A DNA stretch of 64,000 nt from Gigaspora rosea (GCA_003550325.1 QKWP01000270.1:35216-99215); one strand, 5' to 3'; positions 12,361 to 24,136 are shown, counted from the stretch's first letter. Program-made: numbers and translations. The notes: generated by a model from the letters alone, not told the origin.

Positions 12361-12675
12361 TCAAATTCTACAGTCAGTATAGCATTGCTTACACCAACTA
12401 TTTGCTCTATACAAAATGTTTTTGCACCAATATTGTGCATCTGGGCCATACCAGTTAAGTATAAATCTACTTTTTCTTTTCTCTTTAGTTCCAAATTTTG
12501 TACTTAAGAATTCAACATAGCTCCAATTATACTTTGGAATATTGTCAAAGGTAAAACCAGTAGTGGTATATTGAAAGTTCTGACATGGTTCCAAATTATA
12601 TTTAGCAACTGAGGGGAGTTGTGATTTCATTGTTTTCCATACTTGGTTATGGTCATAATCTCCAAGAAAGTTCAC
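12361..12675 (-). pseudogene. Unrecognised ORF fragment, transposon-associated
   Basis: Encodes about 104 residues rich in Trp, Tyr and Cys (KYNWSYVEFLSTKF, KSRFILNWYGPDAQYWCKN, SWCKQCYTDCRI). The Cys spacing CKQCYTDC could bind a metal but matches no domain I can name. It lies just downstream, in transcription order, of the gypsy RNase H segment, where integrase would be expected, yet no HHCC or DDE pattern is visible. It is interrupted by a stop after RI, beyond which the same frame continues. It may be an accessory ORF of the retroelement or of another element inserted there. Confidence 0.45.
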
Positions 12676-12723
12676 TTTATAGCGAGTAATTCACTTTTTC
12701 AAATGGTGAGAGTGGTAAGTTTT

Positions 12724-14308
12724 TCAAGAGCTTGTACTTTCTATTTGCATTTTGTTCTCCTTTAGAGTAACAGTATTCTTCTGCATTGCAGCTTGAAAAG
12801 CTTCTTGTTCTGAAGGTAGATTTTCTTCTTCTTTGATTTCTATCATATTAATATCTTCCTCATATATTCGAGAAAGTGTGTCAGCATTAGTATGCTTTCT
12901 TTCAGGGCAGTATATAATAGTAAAATTATAAGGCTCAAGTCTCATAATCCAACGAGCGCATTTTCCTTTTAAGGCAGTAGTTCTTAACCATTTTAGAGCT
13001 GCATGGTCAGTTACCAAATAAAATAACTTGGCTCCAAGGTATTGGTGGAAATGCTCAACAGCCCATACGACTGCCAGGCATTCCAATTCAGTAGTTGAGT
13101 AGTTACGCTCTGCTTTGGTTAAACTTCTACTAGTGTAAGCAACTATATATTCTCTTTTATTAAGGTCTATTTGAGCAAATACTGCTTCTAGTTCTGAATT
13201 AGAAGTGTCAGTATGAATATAAAAGGGTTCTTGAAAATCAGAGTAGCGAATGATTGGTGCAGAAATTAAATGTTCTTTTAGAGTATGGAAGGCTTCATTT
13301 TGGTCAGTAGTCCAAATATATGGTTCGTCTTTTTGCAATAGCTAGTTCAATGGTTTGGCAATTTTAGAAAATCTCATAATAAATTTTCTATAATAAGATA
13401 CTAATCCCAGGAAGCTTCTTATTTGGCACACAGTAGTAGGGATAAAGAAGTTTTTGATTTTCTTAATTTTTCTTCATCAGGTGCAATTCCCTCCCTGCTT
13501 ACAATATGTCATAAAAATTTAATTTGTTCTAGGAAAAAGAAGCATTTTTCTAAGTTGAGTTTTAGGTTTGCTTCTCTTAGTACATTGAAAATGGTTTGTA
13601 GATGGTAGATATGTTCTTCAAAAGTTCTTGAATAGATGGAATGTTATCCAAATAGATGACAACAAATTGATTTTTGAAGGGACGTAGTAATTGATCCATT
13701 AACCTTTGGAAAGTGGCAGGGACGTTACAGAGTCCAAAGGGCATAACATTAAACTCGTAGGTTCCAAATTTAGTAATAAATGCTGTTTTCTTTTTGTTTT
13801 CTTCTTGTACAGCTACTTGCCAATAGCCACTTGCTAGATCAAGACTTGTGAACCATTGGGCTCCTTCAAATACGGATAATATTTCATCAATATTTGGTAA
13901 AGGATAAACATCCTTCTCAGTGACAGCGTTAAGTTTTTGATAATAAATACAAATTCTTTTCTTTTTTCCCTTTTTGGGTACAAGTATAACAGGAGAAAAC
14001 CAAGAGCTAACAGACTCTCGAATAACTCCTTGCTGTTCCATAGCGCGAATTTCATTTTCAAGAAAAGCTTGTTCATCAGAAGCAGCTCAGTATGCTCTTT
14101 GTTTAATGGGCCTGGCCTTACCAGTATCAATCTGGTGACAGACGATATTGGTATGTTCTAACTCCATAGTTTGTCCTTCTTCAAATATATTTTGTACAAA
14201 TATATCCCAGTTGTGCATTAAGGTTTCTCTTGCTTTTGTAATTTCACTATTAGTTAAGTTTTCGCTCATATTAGAAACAATATGATCTTCTTCTATTGCA
14301 ACAGTCAT
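12724..14308 (-). pseudogene. Ty3/gypsy pol: reverse transcriptase and RNase H, disrupted
   Basis: Reverse transcription module of an LTR retrotransposon, read right to left. The linker and RT start lie at 14087-14308 (HQIDTGKARPIKQRAY). RT follows at 13577-14041 with SPVILVPKKGKKKRIC, FTSLDLASGYWQVAV and MPFGLCNVPATFQRLMDQLL. The active-site box is YLDN (13643-13654) instead of YLDD, and the frame shifts a few codons later. RT thumb and RNase H continue to 12724 (SFLGLVSYYRKFI; then HTDTSNSELEAVFAQ, YTSRSLTKAERNYSTTELEC, TDHAALKWLRT). An in-frame stop sits near 13340. The lost catalytic Asp plus frameshift and stop make this inactive. No integrase follows. Order PR-RT-RH agrees with Ty3/gypsy rather than copia. 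Confidence 0.9.
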
Positions 14309-15713
14309 AACTCCTGTTAGAAAAGTAGCAGGATTTTTCTCTTGAATAAGGTCTTCCCAAGAGTTTTCATACAGTTCTTCTTCAGAAAGTTATTAAAGAA
14401 AGTAGTAGAGCTATCATCAGAAAGATAAACTTCTTCGGACATAAAGGTTTCTTTCTTTTCATTTTCCAATTCCTCAATCCATTCGTTATTATCAAACTCA
14501 TCACTAATATTAGTTGGTTTTGAGGTAGTGACATGAGTGGTATTAATAGTTGCTTGTTTTCCAAGGTATCAAATATGTAGGGTATGAGTACCAAAGTCAA
14601 GTTTAGCTCGAGATTTATTAAACCAATCAGTTCCCAATAGAAGGGTCTCATCATATGATTTGATTACTTGTAGATTAATAGGGATAGCAATATCCTGTAA
14701 GGCAATTTTAACATTGACGATGATTCCTAGAGCTTTTGCTCTGTTTCCATTTGCCGTGATTACAATAGTTTTGGAGTCCCAGTCAGGTCATAGTCTCAAC
14801 TAATGATAATGACAGCAACGAGATTTTAATCCCTCAGTAAAAATCTTTACTCCTAAGTATTCATCAGCCAATCAAAACGATTTTCCATCATGCTTGTATA
14901 GCTATACTGCAATTTAAATGGTTTGGTTTACATAACCCGGCCGGGTCCAAAAATAGACCTAGCTTTCGCAATTTATGAATTTGCAAAAACACGAACTCTT
15001 ACTTTAGAGAAATGAAAATTCATCTATTTAATTTGTCATTGAAAAAAAACACACCATTTATATAGAATAATCTGTGCCAGGAAGCCTTCAAAATGTTGAA
15101 GCAAAGGCTGATAACAGCCCCTATATTACGACACCCTAACTTTTCAATCAATTTTTCTATTAATTTTTTTGGTAATAATGCTTACTGCAGCACCAGAATC
15201 AAGTATAGCTACAACAGGTTTCCTTTGATTTGTATATAATATCTTATTGCCACAGTTTTTCGATATCTTTCAGGCTCAACATGGTTTGCTTCAGTAGTTG
15301 TAGTTCTTCACTTTAGGGCCTGGGCCAAATTCTTCTGTTGGGTAGGTAATTGAAGTACTTGTCCAATGGTCATACTAACTTTGGTATTTAGAATTTCATT
15401 GGTGATATTATAGTGTTCAAGCTCATCATTAACAGATGGTAATCATTTAACAGGAGTTTATTTGTAGGCTTTGCAATTTTGATTGGAGTATCAATTTCAA
15501 TAGGTTCAGGTTCAGGATTGAAGTTTTGTGAGGAAGTAATATTTTTGTTGCGTAGGTTCAACTCTTTTCTAGATTCAGATAACCTTTGCTTTTCCTTTTG
15601 TTTCTTACAGTTGGTGCTATAGGGAGAAGCTCGAGGTGGGTGGGTAATATATACTTCATCCTCTCAGTAGTCATCATTATCTTTAACTTCAACCATATTA
15701 ATATTTTTTCTTT
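14309..15713 (-). pseudogene. Ty3/gypsy aspartic protease and gag-pol linker, disrupted
   Basis: The active-site motif AILDSGAAVSIITKKI is encoded with DSGA at 15189-15200, as in retroviral-type proteases that act as dimers on gag-pol. The C-terminal half of the fold, LLGTDWFNKSRAKLDFGTH, is at about 14585-14650, preceded by TANGNRAKALGIIVNVK at about 14690-14765. Between the halves lies an unrelated insert (14910-15138). A stop follows FGTHTLHI. Right of the protease (15260-15713) a Pro/Glu-rich gag-pol linker (NFNPEPEPIEIDTPIKIAKP) has several stops. This is the protease portion of the same element as the RT to the left. Confidence 0.8.
14910..15138 (-). mobile_element. Insert inside the protease region, possible solo LTR
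   Basis: The insert breaks the protease between its DSGA half and its C-terminal half. On the minus strand it starts TGTCGTAATATAGG, has a TATATAAATGG TATA-like box about 75 bases in, and ends near CCCGGCCGGGTTATGTAAAC. The segment TTTGCAAATTCATAAATTGC with GAGTTCGTG nearby resembles sequence at 47725-47780, so it shares modules with the dispersed repeat there. A clean target duplication is not visible and the borders are approximate. Confidence 0.45.
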
Positions 15714-17197
15714 TTACAAATTGAGGTTTATTCTTTTAGTTTTGTTGCTCATAAGTGGTTCTTCTTTTGACATACAATCTCTAGCAGCATGTCCATATTC
15801 CCCACATGCATAGCAATTGTAGTTGGTTTTTCTGAGTTGGTAAGCCTGGCTCCAGTTTGGTCTAAATTGGATAGTTGATTGAAATCTTGGAGACTTGGTA
15901 GCCTCGGTTTGAGTGGATAGAGCAGATGCAATAGTGGCATAATTAAGAGTCATTTGTTGCATTTGCTTGGTCAAGTTTTCAATATCCTTTTCAAAGCTAA
16001 CTAGATTGACTTTTTCAGAGTTGAGCATTAGTCGCGAAATTCTTGCCCTGTTCATAATTTTGTATCAGGGTGTGGAGCCCAGCTAATTCAGTTGGAGCAT
16101 GTATGGAAAGCAAGGGTAGCAATTCTGGGCATAATCCCTTCTTGATATAAAATAAAATTCTAGCACCATCGGTAATTTCACTTCTTTTAATCAAGCGATT
16201 AAATCTGCTATAGTAGGCTTTCACAGGTTCATCAGATCCTTATTTAATAGTATCCAATTCTTTTAACCACTTGATTTTCCATTGCTGGGTACAAAAGGTC
16301 TCTTTGAAATTATTAGTAATAGCTTTTTACAGATTGTTCCAATTAGGATTACCAGTAGTGGTTTGGGTACTATAGAAAGCTTGTTGCTATTCATCGACCA
16401 CTCTATGTAAGAAAGCAGGTAAAACTTTTTTTTTCGCATAGTATTTTATTTGTTTGCTGATAGAGCTTTTTCAAAGCTCTCAATTCAGGTATAGGAGTCT
16501 TGTGTCCCATCCCCAAGAAAAGGTTCAATTCTAAGTAGGATAGAGCCAGTAGTATTGGCCTTAAGATAGTTTAAAATCTCATCAGTGGTTGCCATAGTTA
16601 ATGTTTTTACCAATGGTTTTGCAATAGGTTTTGATTTGGGTAAAGAGGAATTGAAAGTAAAGTTTAAAGTAGAAAGTTTAATACCAAAATAAGGTAATTC
16701 AGAAAGTGGGTTGTGAACTAAAGTTGATGCAAATGGGAAATAGGAAGTTCCAGGAGTAATTTGTTTAAAAATGTCCTCAATAGATTCCCTATCAGCAAGC
16801 TCTTCGTCAGTTAAATTTAAAGGGTTCTTTTCAAAAAAATTAGAATATACGGCTGTAAGTGCAATAAGGTGAATAATACCAATTATATTGCCAGGGGAAC
16901 TTTGATATCTAATAATATAGATTAACTTAAAGATGATATTCTTATATTGAGGTAAGTTAAATTCTTTGTAAATATTTTTAAGAGTATTAAAGTATTCTAA
17001 GGATTTTCCAGTAAAATTAACAACAGGAAATGTTTCTTTATACCAACTAGCAAAATTTTGAAAGGGTGTAGGTATAATAACAGTAAAAGGGTAAAAATTT
17101 CACAAGAAACTTCCTTCTGTTCAATAAGAAGCTGATATGTATGCAGGAATTGATGTTGAACTATCTTAGATAAGTACTTTCCAAAATCAAAATTCAT
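15714..17197 (-). pseudogene. Ty3/gypsy gag with zinc knuckle, disrupted
   Basis: Capsid/nucleocapsid gene of the same retroelement. It begins MNFDFGKYLSKIVQHQFLHT at 17197, only one base left of the target duplication of a hAT palindrome. A frameshift near 17100 moves the frame to ASWYKETFPVVNFTGKSLEY. Downstream come EEPFLGDG-like RIEPFLGDGTQ (about 16500), a TGA that replaces an expected Trp codon, the retrotransposon gag segment (EPVKAYYSRFNRLIKRSE at about 16170-16225) and the CCHC knuckle CYACGEYGHAARDC (about 15775-15817), which binds RNA in nucleocapsids. Stops near 16490, 16395, 16330 and 16240 inactivate it. Confidence 0.85.
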
Positions 17198-17205
17198 TCA
17201 CTAGC

Positions 17206-17613
17206 AGTGTTGGAATATGACCAGGTCATAACAGGTCATATCAAGTTATATTAGTAAGATTATATAACAATAGTTATTTGATTTCATTAATTAAACTTGG
17301 TAATATAATCTGTTATGGCTTTGTCAAATGACCTCAGCAATTAAACTTAGAAATATGACCTGTTATGATCTGTTATATGACTTTTTTGTAATATGACCTG
17401 TTATGACTGGTCATAACAGGTCATATCACAAAAAATTTATATAACATGTTATAACAGGTTATATTACTAAGTTCAATTGCTGAGGTCATTTGACAAAGTC
17501 ATAACAGATTATATTACTAAGTTTAATTAATGAAATCATATAACTATTGTCATATAATCTTACTAATTAAACTTTGATATGACCTGTTATGACCTGTTCA
17601 TATTCCAACACTG
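17206..17613. mobile_element. hAT-type palindromic MITE with 8-bp target duplication
   Basis: A 408-base foldback. The ends are CAGTGTTGGAATATGA and, as reverse complement, CAGTGTTGGAATATGA. The arms run almost to the centre near 17410 (ATGACCTGTTATGACTGGTC). It is flanked by the perfect 8-bp direct repeat TTCACTAG at 17198-17205 and 17614-17621. CA(G) ends with 8-bp duplications are the hallmark of the hAT superfamily. There is no coding capacity, so it needed a transposase from elsewhere. It landed at the 5' side of the gypsy gag. Confidence 0.93.
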
Positions 17614-17621
17614 TTCACTAG

Positions 17622-18464
17622 TGTTCTATCTTGTTTGAAGCTGTTTGTCACAATGCAAACACTTATGCTTTCACTTTAAACGATTAAGTCCTTCCAATAT
17701 TTAGGTGGCTATAGCGCTTCAGTGTTGCGTTTCTCTACTATGATATGCTTAGTAGAAAAGTTCTGTAAGGTCTTCCTTTATATACCTTCCAAATTTCACA
17801 TAGAGCTTCACAATTCGTTTCAGGATGCTTCAATTTGTAAATGGTTCTTACTGACGTTTTCTTTCTTCTTTGAGTTGGTGAATCTCACAGTCACCACCAA
17901 TTTGTCAACCTAGATTTCTACCTCTTTAGAGAAATGCTAGAGACAGTGCGACTAATGCAGGGAGACACTTTATGTAATTCACACTAATTACTGTAGTATG
18001 CAAGGGTCAAAAGGGATACTGTTATTTGGGCAGTATTTTGTAAAGAGGCTTGAGGGATTTGCAATTACGAAAGTGGCCAATATTAATAGTATATGAGGAT
18101 ACTAAGAATGTATCAATTGTATTTCAGTGAAGACACAATATTTCACTACTATTTTATTCAATAAACCAGAGATTCTTTTTTCTCTGCTTTTTAGCAAAGG
18201 AAAAACCTTGAGTATTTATATATGTTTGTCCAATATAAATAAATACAATAAGAAATAAAGCGATCTATATAATCGATAGATTTAATATATGCTAATACTA
18301 AATATAATGGTTATAATGAATATAATAATTATGTTACATATATCCTAAATATCAGCTATATTAGATATGTTAATTATAACTGTCAAAGCTGTTATGTCCC
18401 AAATGTCAAACATGTGTGATTAATTGAAATGTCTAGGATTACTCGAAATGTCCGATATTTCAGT
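17622..18464 (-). other. Possible 5' leader and LTR of the gypsy relic
   Basis: This region lies upstream of gag in transcription order. On the minus strand TGGTGGTGACTGTGAGATTC (about 17880-17900) could be a tRNA primer-binding site directly after a TTGACA LTR end, and ATATATAAATAC (about 18205-18220) could be a TATA box. The matching 3' LTR was not found left of 12.3 kb, so the LTR call is not proven. No coding sequence seen. Confidence 0.35.
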
Positions 18465-18472
18465 GTCACAGG

Positions 18473-18703
18473 CAGTATCTGAAATTCAATTTTTAAATTA
18501 GTTGCAGGCTGCAACTAAATAAAAAAATATTGCGGATTATAAGAATTTATAAAAATTTAGTTGCACGTATAAGCATTTAATCAAAATTTATAAGTAAATT
18601 TGCAAATTTATGTGCGGAATTTGCATACGCACTTCAGATTTTGGTTGCAGAAATTTAAAATTTGTTGCGGTCTGCAGACTCCGCAACCCAATTTCAGACA
18701 CTG
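18473..18703. mobile_element. hAT-type MITE with 8-bp target duplication
   Basis: 231 bases. The ends CAGTATCTGAAATT and CAGTGTCTGAAATT are inverted repeats. Flanks GTCACAGG (18465-18472) and GTCACGGG (18704-18711) match at 7 of 8 bases. The interior has TTGCAG/CTGCAACC-type inverted segments and no open frame. Confidence 0.85.
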
Positions 18704-18711
18704 GTCACGGG

Positions 18712-21169
18712 TGGCGCAGTATTGATCGACCAATAAGATTTGGGCGCAGTATGACGTTTTGTAAAGACCAATCATTTAGTTTTGACTAGCTTGGGCTAGA
18801 ACGGTCCAATCGAGATGATTTTGTTACCTTTCGAAAGCTCTCATCAAGGCGGTCACGATGGTGGTAGTTTCATTAAAAATGGATCACGGGACAAGAGTTT
18901 TCGCTGTTGTACGTTCCATACGTTTTTATAGGTCTAACAGCGGGCATATCATAGAGATTTACCATATTGCGGCCACTACATAAGTCATATTTTAGCGAAT
19001 ATTACTTAGCTTTGATATTTGTGGCTTTTTTGATTATTTGCGGTCATCACATGAGTCATATTTAGTGAATATTACTTATCCTTGATATTTATGGCACCTT
19101 GATTATTTATTCATGGGATTTACATAAATAAAGTCCATGCGACGCATATTCGTGATGTTTAAGTGCATAAATTCACGTTTTTACTGCGTTTAGTGCATTA
19201 TCCAATTAGTTATAAGATTTTGCGGACGTACGCCATTAAAAATGTCTCAGTAACCATATACTTCGTAATATTACATATCACTCCGTTCCCGGTAAAATGT
19301 CTCAGTAACCATATACTTCGTAATATTACATACCACTCCGTTCCTGGTACATATAAAGGTACCTGGCTTTAACGGTCCCTCAAAAAAAGGAGGTTGAGGG
19401 AAATTTAGTTATGTTAGGGTTACCTTTTTGATGCTTTTATGCAGCATGTAGATCATATATTGAGTAACTCCGCTTTAACCGACCTCCAAAAAAGGGGGTG
19501 ATATGCAACATCCAAATTTGGTAATATCCGAGACTTAACCCATATTCCGACACCATATAACCATACATAATCTGGAACATAAAATCCAAATAAATGAAAT
19601 CTCTCTAAATGCAATCTCAACCTCTGAACCTAGCATATACTTGAATCCCATCAGGTTTTCTTATTGCATGTTACTTATTAGAACTTGTTCCCTATGGCGT
19701 GCATTTGGATGGTCTCTTTGTAATTGTTTTATTTTACACCTTGGAAAATAAATAAATACAAATATGTACTAGCACGATAAATTCGATTAATTATTTGTTA
19801 AATTGGAGTATATAAATAAATTTAATAAATATTTATTAAATTAGGTACATGACTATGATCAAATATTTGTTAAAGTATGCGTGTATAAATCAATTCGATT
19901 TAACATCTCTAAATTAGAATATATCAAAAATATTTGCTAAATTAGAGTATTAAATATTTATAGACGATTTTCCACCTTTATGCATCAGGAAATTAATTGT
20001 TTTTATGTTAATTTTATAATAATTTTATTTAATTATACAAACCTAATGTAGATTTACATAGTTATTTCTATAAGTCTTTATATCAGATATATTCCTACAT
20101 AGAATTATGCGCGTTTTTTAATTTAAAGATTAAAGCTAGAAATAGATTTAAAATTTAAATTATGATTTGGAAAAGGTTTTCCGGCACGCCAAACATTTTT
20201 ACTTAGTACAATGATAACATTTGTATTTTTTAATAAAGCTACATAAATTCTTCGTGATTTATATCATATTCATTAAAATAAACCAAATTTTCAGTTTAAT
20301 TTGTCACATGGAATATGCAAAAAAAAAAAAAAAAAAAATTGTAAAGCCATTTGTATTTTGCATAGACATTTATGGTTTAATGAAATCAAAAACAAGACTA
20401 ACTTTTATTAGAAGCAATTTTTTAAGTGTATAACGACAATACAAAATCATAAATTTCTAACATAGGTCGAATCAATAAATAATGAAAGTATATACTTGGC
20501 GGATCTACAGCAAATTATAGTCTATAATGGAAATTTGCCTTCCATTGCCCAATATTTATTGATTCGAAATGGTTAAATGAGAACATTTCTTATGCATGTA
20601 GTCAGGAATAAGGAACAATAATAACCATAGTATTTAATTTGGTATGATCTCTCAACAATTGATATTAAAAATTTAAAGAATTATTGACACATTTTAATTA
20701 AATTAAAGTCAGAATTGAAGTTAAGCTTAGGCGAGTATGATAAGAAATTTCTTCGACATCTTTTACTAATACTTACAAGGTTTCAGCATGTTTTTATTCA
20801 GGTTTTTTTTTCCATTAATTTTCTATCGCTATTTCACGAAGAACTTCGAAGTTTATGCTTCGAATTCAAGATTATGGTTGCTAAACATACATTTTGTGAT
20901 ACGTACGTACTAACTTAAACAAATTACTAGATTTATTGATACCAATAAGCTAACAAAAAACAGTTTAACCAAATTTATTCATGATCCAGCATTACGCGAC
21001 GATTTGATCTGCGATAAGCATTATCTAGGAATTGACCCTAATTTTGAAAAGAGAATCCACCCCAAAATCGTAAGGGGCAATGGACCAAAATTTTGATTCC
21101 ATAATTTTGTAAAATTATATGCCTACTACAGTACTACTCAAGAAATAAAAAAAAATTTCGGCCCATTGT
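18712..21169. other. AT-rich intergenic region without a supported gene
   Basis: Contains a tandem repeat (19240-19349), sequence with (A/T)CCCTC/CCTCCAAAAAAGG motifs near 19370-19500 that recur at 27270, and a run of about 19 A at 20320-20338. Open frames of 60-70 codons here (19163-19372, 20221-20433, 20715-20918) have no family resemblance and look random. Confidence 0.5.
19240..19349 (+). repeat. 55-base tandem duplication with a dispersed relative
   Basis: Two copies of AATGTCTCAGTAACCATATA...CACTCCGTTCC(C/T)GGTA lie in direct tandem. The upstream TTGCGGACGTACGCCAT and this unit are related, in inverted orientation, to 61940-62050 (ATACCAGGAACGGAGTGATG and GGCGTGGGTCCGCAA). It is probably an end of a larger transposon family. 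Confidence 0.75.
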
Positions 21170-21177
21170 CCCTTTGG

Positions 21178-21386
21178 CAGGGTTGGCAATGGATATACTC
21201 CATTAAAAAATTGCTAACCAATGGAGCCAATGGAGCCAATGGAATTAGTTATTAATTATTAACAAACACATATTATAAGTTAATTGGCCTCCATTAGCCC
21301 ATTCGCAAATTATTCTAAATGGAGCAATGGAATGATGCCAACGGAGTTGTTCTCCATTCACCCAATGGAAAAATGTGCCAACCCTG
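21178..21386. mobile_element. hAT-type MITE with perfect 8-bp target duplication
   Basis: 209 bases with ends CAGGGTTGGCA on both sides as inverted repeats. It is flanked by CCCTTTGG at 21170-21177 and 21387-21394. The interior repeats AATGGAGCC and its complement (GGCTCCATT-like), giving partial foldback. No coding capacity. Confidence 0.93.
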
Positions 21387-22206
21387 CCCTTTGGCTGTCG
21401 GGGTTCCTATTTTTACCTGTTGTTTAATCTTAAACATTGTATTTTGTTTTAACAGTTAATAAACACACGCCTTTACGCATCAAACTTTACGAACTTAAAT
21501 CAATGTGTTCAAATATTACATAAATCAATTACTAAATTTAACAACGTCAATAAGCTAAAAAAACAATCAAATATAGGCCATTATTATTCATTACCATGTG
21601 CTACAGATCTGTTTGATCGGCTATAAACCTATTTCTCTGTTTATTAGAGTTCAACTCATAATGTTTGATTTGGTTCCAAGCTTAAAAAAAGATCACCGAA
21701 ATATAATACCCACAAGCTTGTGATTTCTCTTTTGTCCTTTTTTTTGTTGGCGCATTAATCATCATTATATATAATAATGAACTTTTATATCACACGTTCA
21801 TCAAAATATTTATAAGTTATATATAATATTATTAATATGTAAAAAATAAATATTAGTAATTGGCAAACTATATGATATTGGCGCAGCATTACCTTTTTGG
21901 TAACAAAAATCCAAATGTTATGCCGGGGAAAACTAATTCGGGTCAAATTTATCATTAAATTTCAAAAATTTTGGGTCGGAAAATTTAATTTTTACCAAAA
22001 TTTACTTTAAAGTTTCCTTGAAATTAAAATCCACACGCATGAATTTGTATGTATGCGAATAGGGTTGGCATTACAAAATTACATTTTTATTTACATGAAA
22101 TTACATGTAACTTACGAATCTATATTGTAAATAATGCAATGTAATGCCACATGATAATTGTGCCAGCGTTACAAAAGTTTTGCCAGCATTAATAGTTATC
22201 TATAAT

Positions 22207-22604
22207 TAGGGTTGTTAAATTTCATGTAAATTACACTGTAATTTACGTCGTAAAGTATGTAAGTTATACGAATAAACTCAAAATCCTAAATTATACTTTG
22301 ATTTGGTTTTAATTGGTCATTTGTTTAGCCATTGAGGTGGTAGAAATTGTCATATGATTTGGCCAACTTTAATACATAACTTACATATTGACCCACAGAA
22401 AGGGTTGTAAAATTACGGTAATTTATAAAATTGGCGGTTAAGTTACAGTAAGTTACCGGTAAGTTACCTTAGGTTACTTAAGGTAACTTACCGATAACTT
22501 ACCGCCAAATTTTATAAATTACCGTAATTTACAACCCCTGCCCACAGATAACGTACCGTAATTTACCATGTAAAGTATGTTGTCAAGTAAGCTATAACAA
22601 CCCG
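22207..22604. mobile_element. Middle element of the nest, hAT-like
   Basis: The ends TAGGGTTGTTA and CGGGTTGTTA are inverted repeats. Flanks TCTATAAT and TCCATCAT match at 6 of 8 bases. GTAAAGTATGT occurs in both halves. It is interrupted by the element at 22400-22540. Confidence 0.5.
22400..22540. mobile_element. Innermost element of the nest, compact palindrome with 8-bp duplication
   Basis: 141 bases, nearly one complete hairpin. The left arm GGGTTGTAAAATTACGG pairs with CCGTAATTTACAACCC. The centre is TTACCGGTAAGTTACC and its complement. Flanks are the perfect 8-bp repeat CCCACAGA (22392-22399 and 22541-22548). Confidence 0.9.
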
Positions 22605-22780
22605 TCCATCATTTTGTTCGGAACTATAATTTTATATTTACTTATATGCCAGATTTATAAAAGTTTTGGCCAAAATTTTTTCACATGATCCAATTTACAT
22701 GTAATTTTGATTTCTGAAAATTTCACAGACTTACGTACAATTACGTAAAATCACGGTAGTTTGCCAACCATAGTTGCGAG

Positions 22781-24136
22781 CCAATAAACATAACGCAGGC
22801 CAAATAAAGTCTAATGCTGGCTGTAGTTGGTGACCCAAACCCACGTAGTAGTCGATGTGGCACAGCACGAATTAACGGATATATCAATCAAATTCCATGA
22901 AAGTGTTTCCCGGGGATAAAAGAACTAAACTCTTTTAGTACATTTAAGAGCTTTAGGGGAGAAAGAGATAAATGACATTAAATGAGTTATACGTATCTTA
23001 GGAGATTAAGAGTTCTAAGAGTTTTAAGAGATATAATACATTTAACTATTAAAAGAAGGTTAAGAGTTTTACCCAAATTAATGTAAGAAAAGTTTATAAT
23101 AAAGACCTTGCACCATAAGAGCTAACATGTTTTGTTAATTGCTTTGCTACTCCCCACATTCGCTAAATAAGCTAAACGATCTACTACCATGTGGCATAAT
23201 AGTACGATCTTTCGCTGGGATGGCAAATGTTTTAAAACGCGATCTTAAACATCATGTTTGTTCTGTTAAAAATGTTTTAATGCATCATTGCATAATTATG
23301 GTCCGATTGCGTAATTATAATTATATAATATCTATTCTATCATTTTCACGAAAAATAAAATCCGACAAAAATTGACCGGAATAAGCCCTAACTCTAACCT
23401 AATGCGGGCTAACTTGTCGGGATTTTGACATTAATTACTAACATTTAAAAAAAAATCGAATAAAAAAATTTTAAAGCAATGTGGGAAACCCTTTAAAACA
23501 ACTCCGTTTAAACTTTACAAAAATTGGCTGAATTTGATAAACATGTCGAAAACATCTCATCAAAATGCATTTATTGCGAAGAAACCACAATTTAAGAATC
23601 AGAAAATTAAAGATAAATGGTTGGTTCGACGATGACGATAATAATGATAATTAACATAAGGATAAATTATTAATGCATTGTATTCCTTTAATTCATTCGC
23701 AAAAACTTACTTAATAAGGTTTACATAGTGGTAATTCCTGAACTTTCAATATCAACAAACGTAAAATTAATATAGAAGGCAAATTATATATTTAAAAATG
23801 CAATAGCTTTGGCAAAAAATTAAAGTGATTAAATATTTCTTATGTAATATCTAATAAATTCGAAATTTCATAGCACCGTCTTTTTTAAAAAATTTCCTCG
23901 GCTGATGGATGACCAGATGCAGTTTAAGCAAAATTTTAACATCATATGTCGAAAACAATAAAAAAATGTCTAAAAAAAACTGTTTATACCTTTTTTTTTT
24001 TTTTTAAACATCCCTAGACCTACCTGATATTCTGCCCAGTGTTTTCTCGACTTACTGAGACGGGTTGATTAATTTGTCCAATTGTCCTGACATACTATAG
24101 ATAGTTGTGGTTAATTTTATGTATTTGATAAAATAC
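22781..24136. other. AT-rich intergenic region
   Basis: No gene supported. Two modules recur near 56.1-56.35 kb: TATAATAAAGACCTTGCA (about 23095) and TTTTCTCGACTTACTGAGAC (about 24043), matching TATAATAAAGGCCTTGCA and TTTTCTCAGCGTACTGAGAC there. They may be remnants of a solo LTR or another dispersed element. Confidence 0.45.

Larger units (their letters stand above)
22060..22772. mobile_element. Outer element of a three-deep nest of hAT-like elements
   Basis: The ends TAGGGTTGGCA (22060) and TATGGTTGGCA (reverse complement at 22772) resemble the CAGGGTTGGCA ends at 21178-21386. Flanks TATGCGAA and GTTGCGAG share the core TGCGA, consistent with a worn 8-bp duplication. The inside holds ATTACATGTAA-type inverted repeats and two further elements. 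Confidence 0.55.

Noticed and set aside
12724..17197. Intact, active retrotransposon
   Set aside because: Multiple stops, frameshifts, an altered catalytic box, an insert in the protease and no integrase or paired LTRs.
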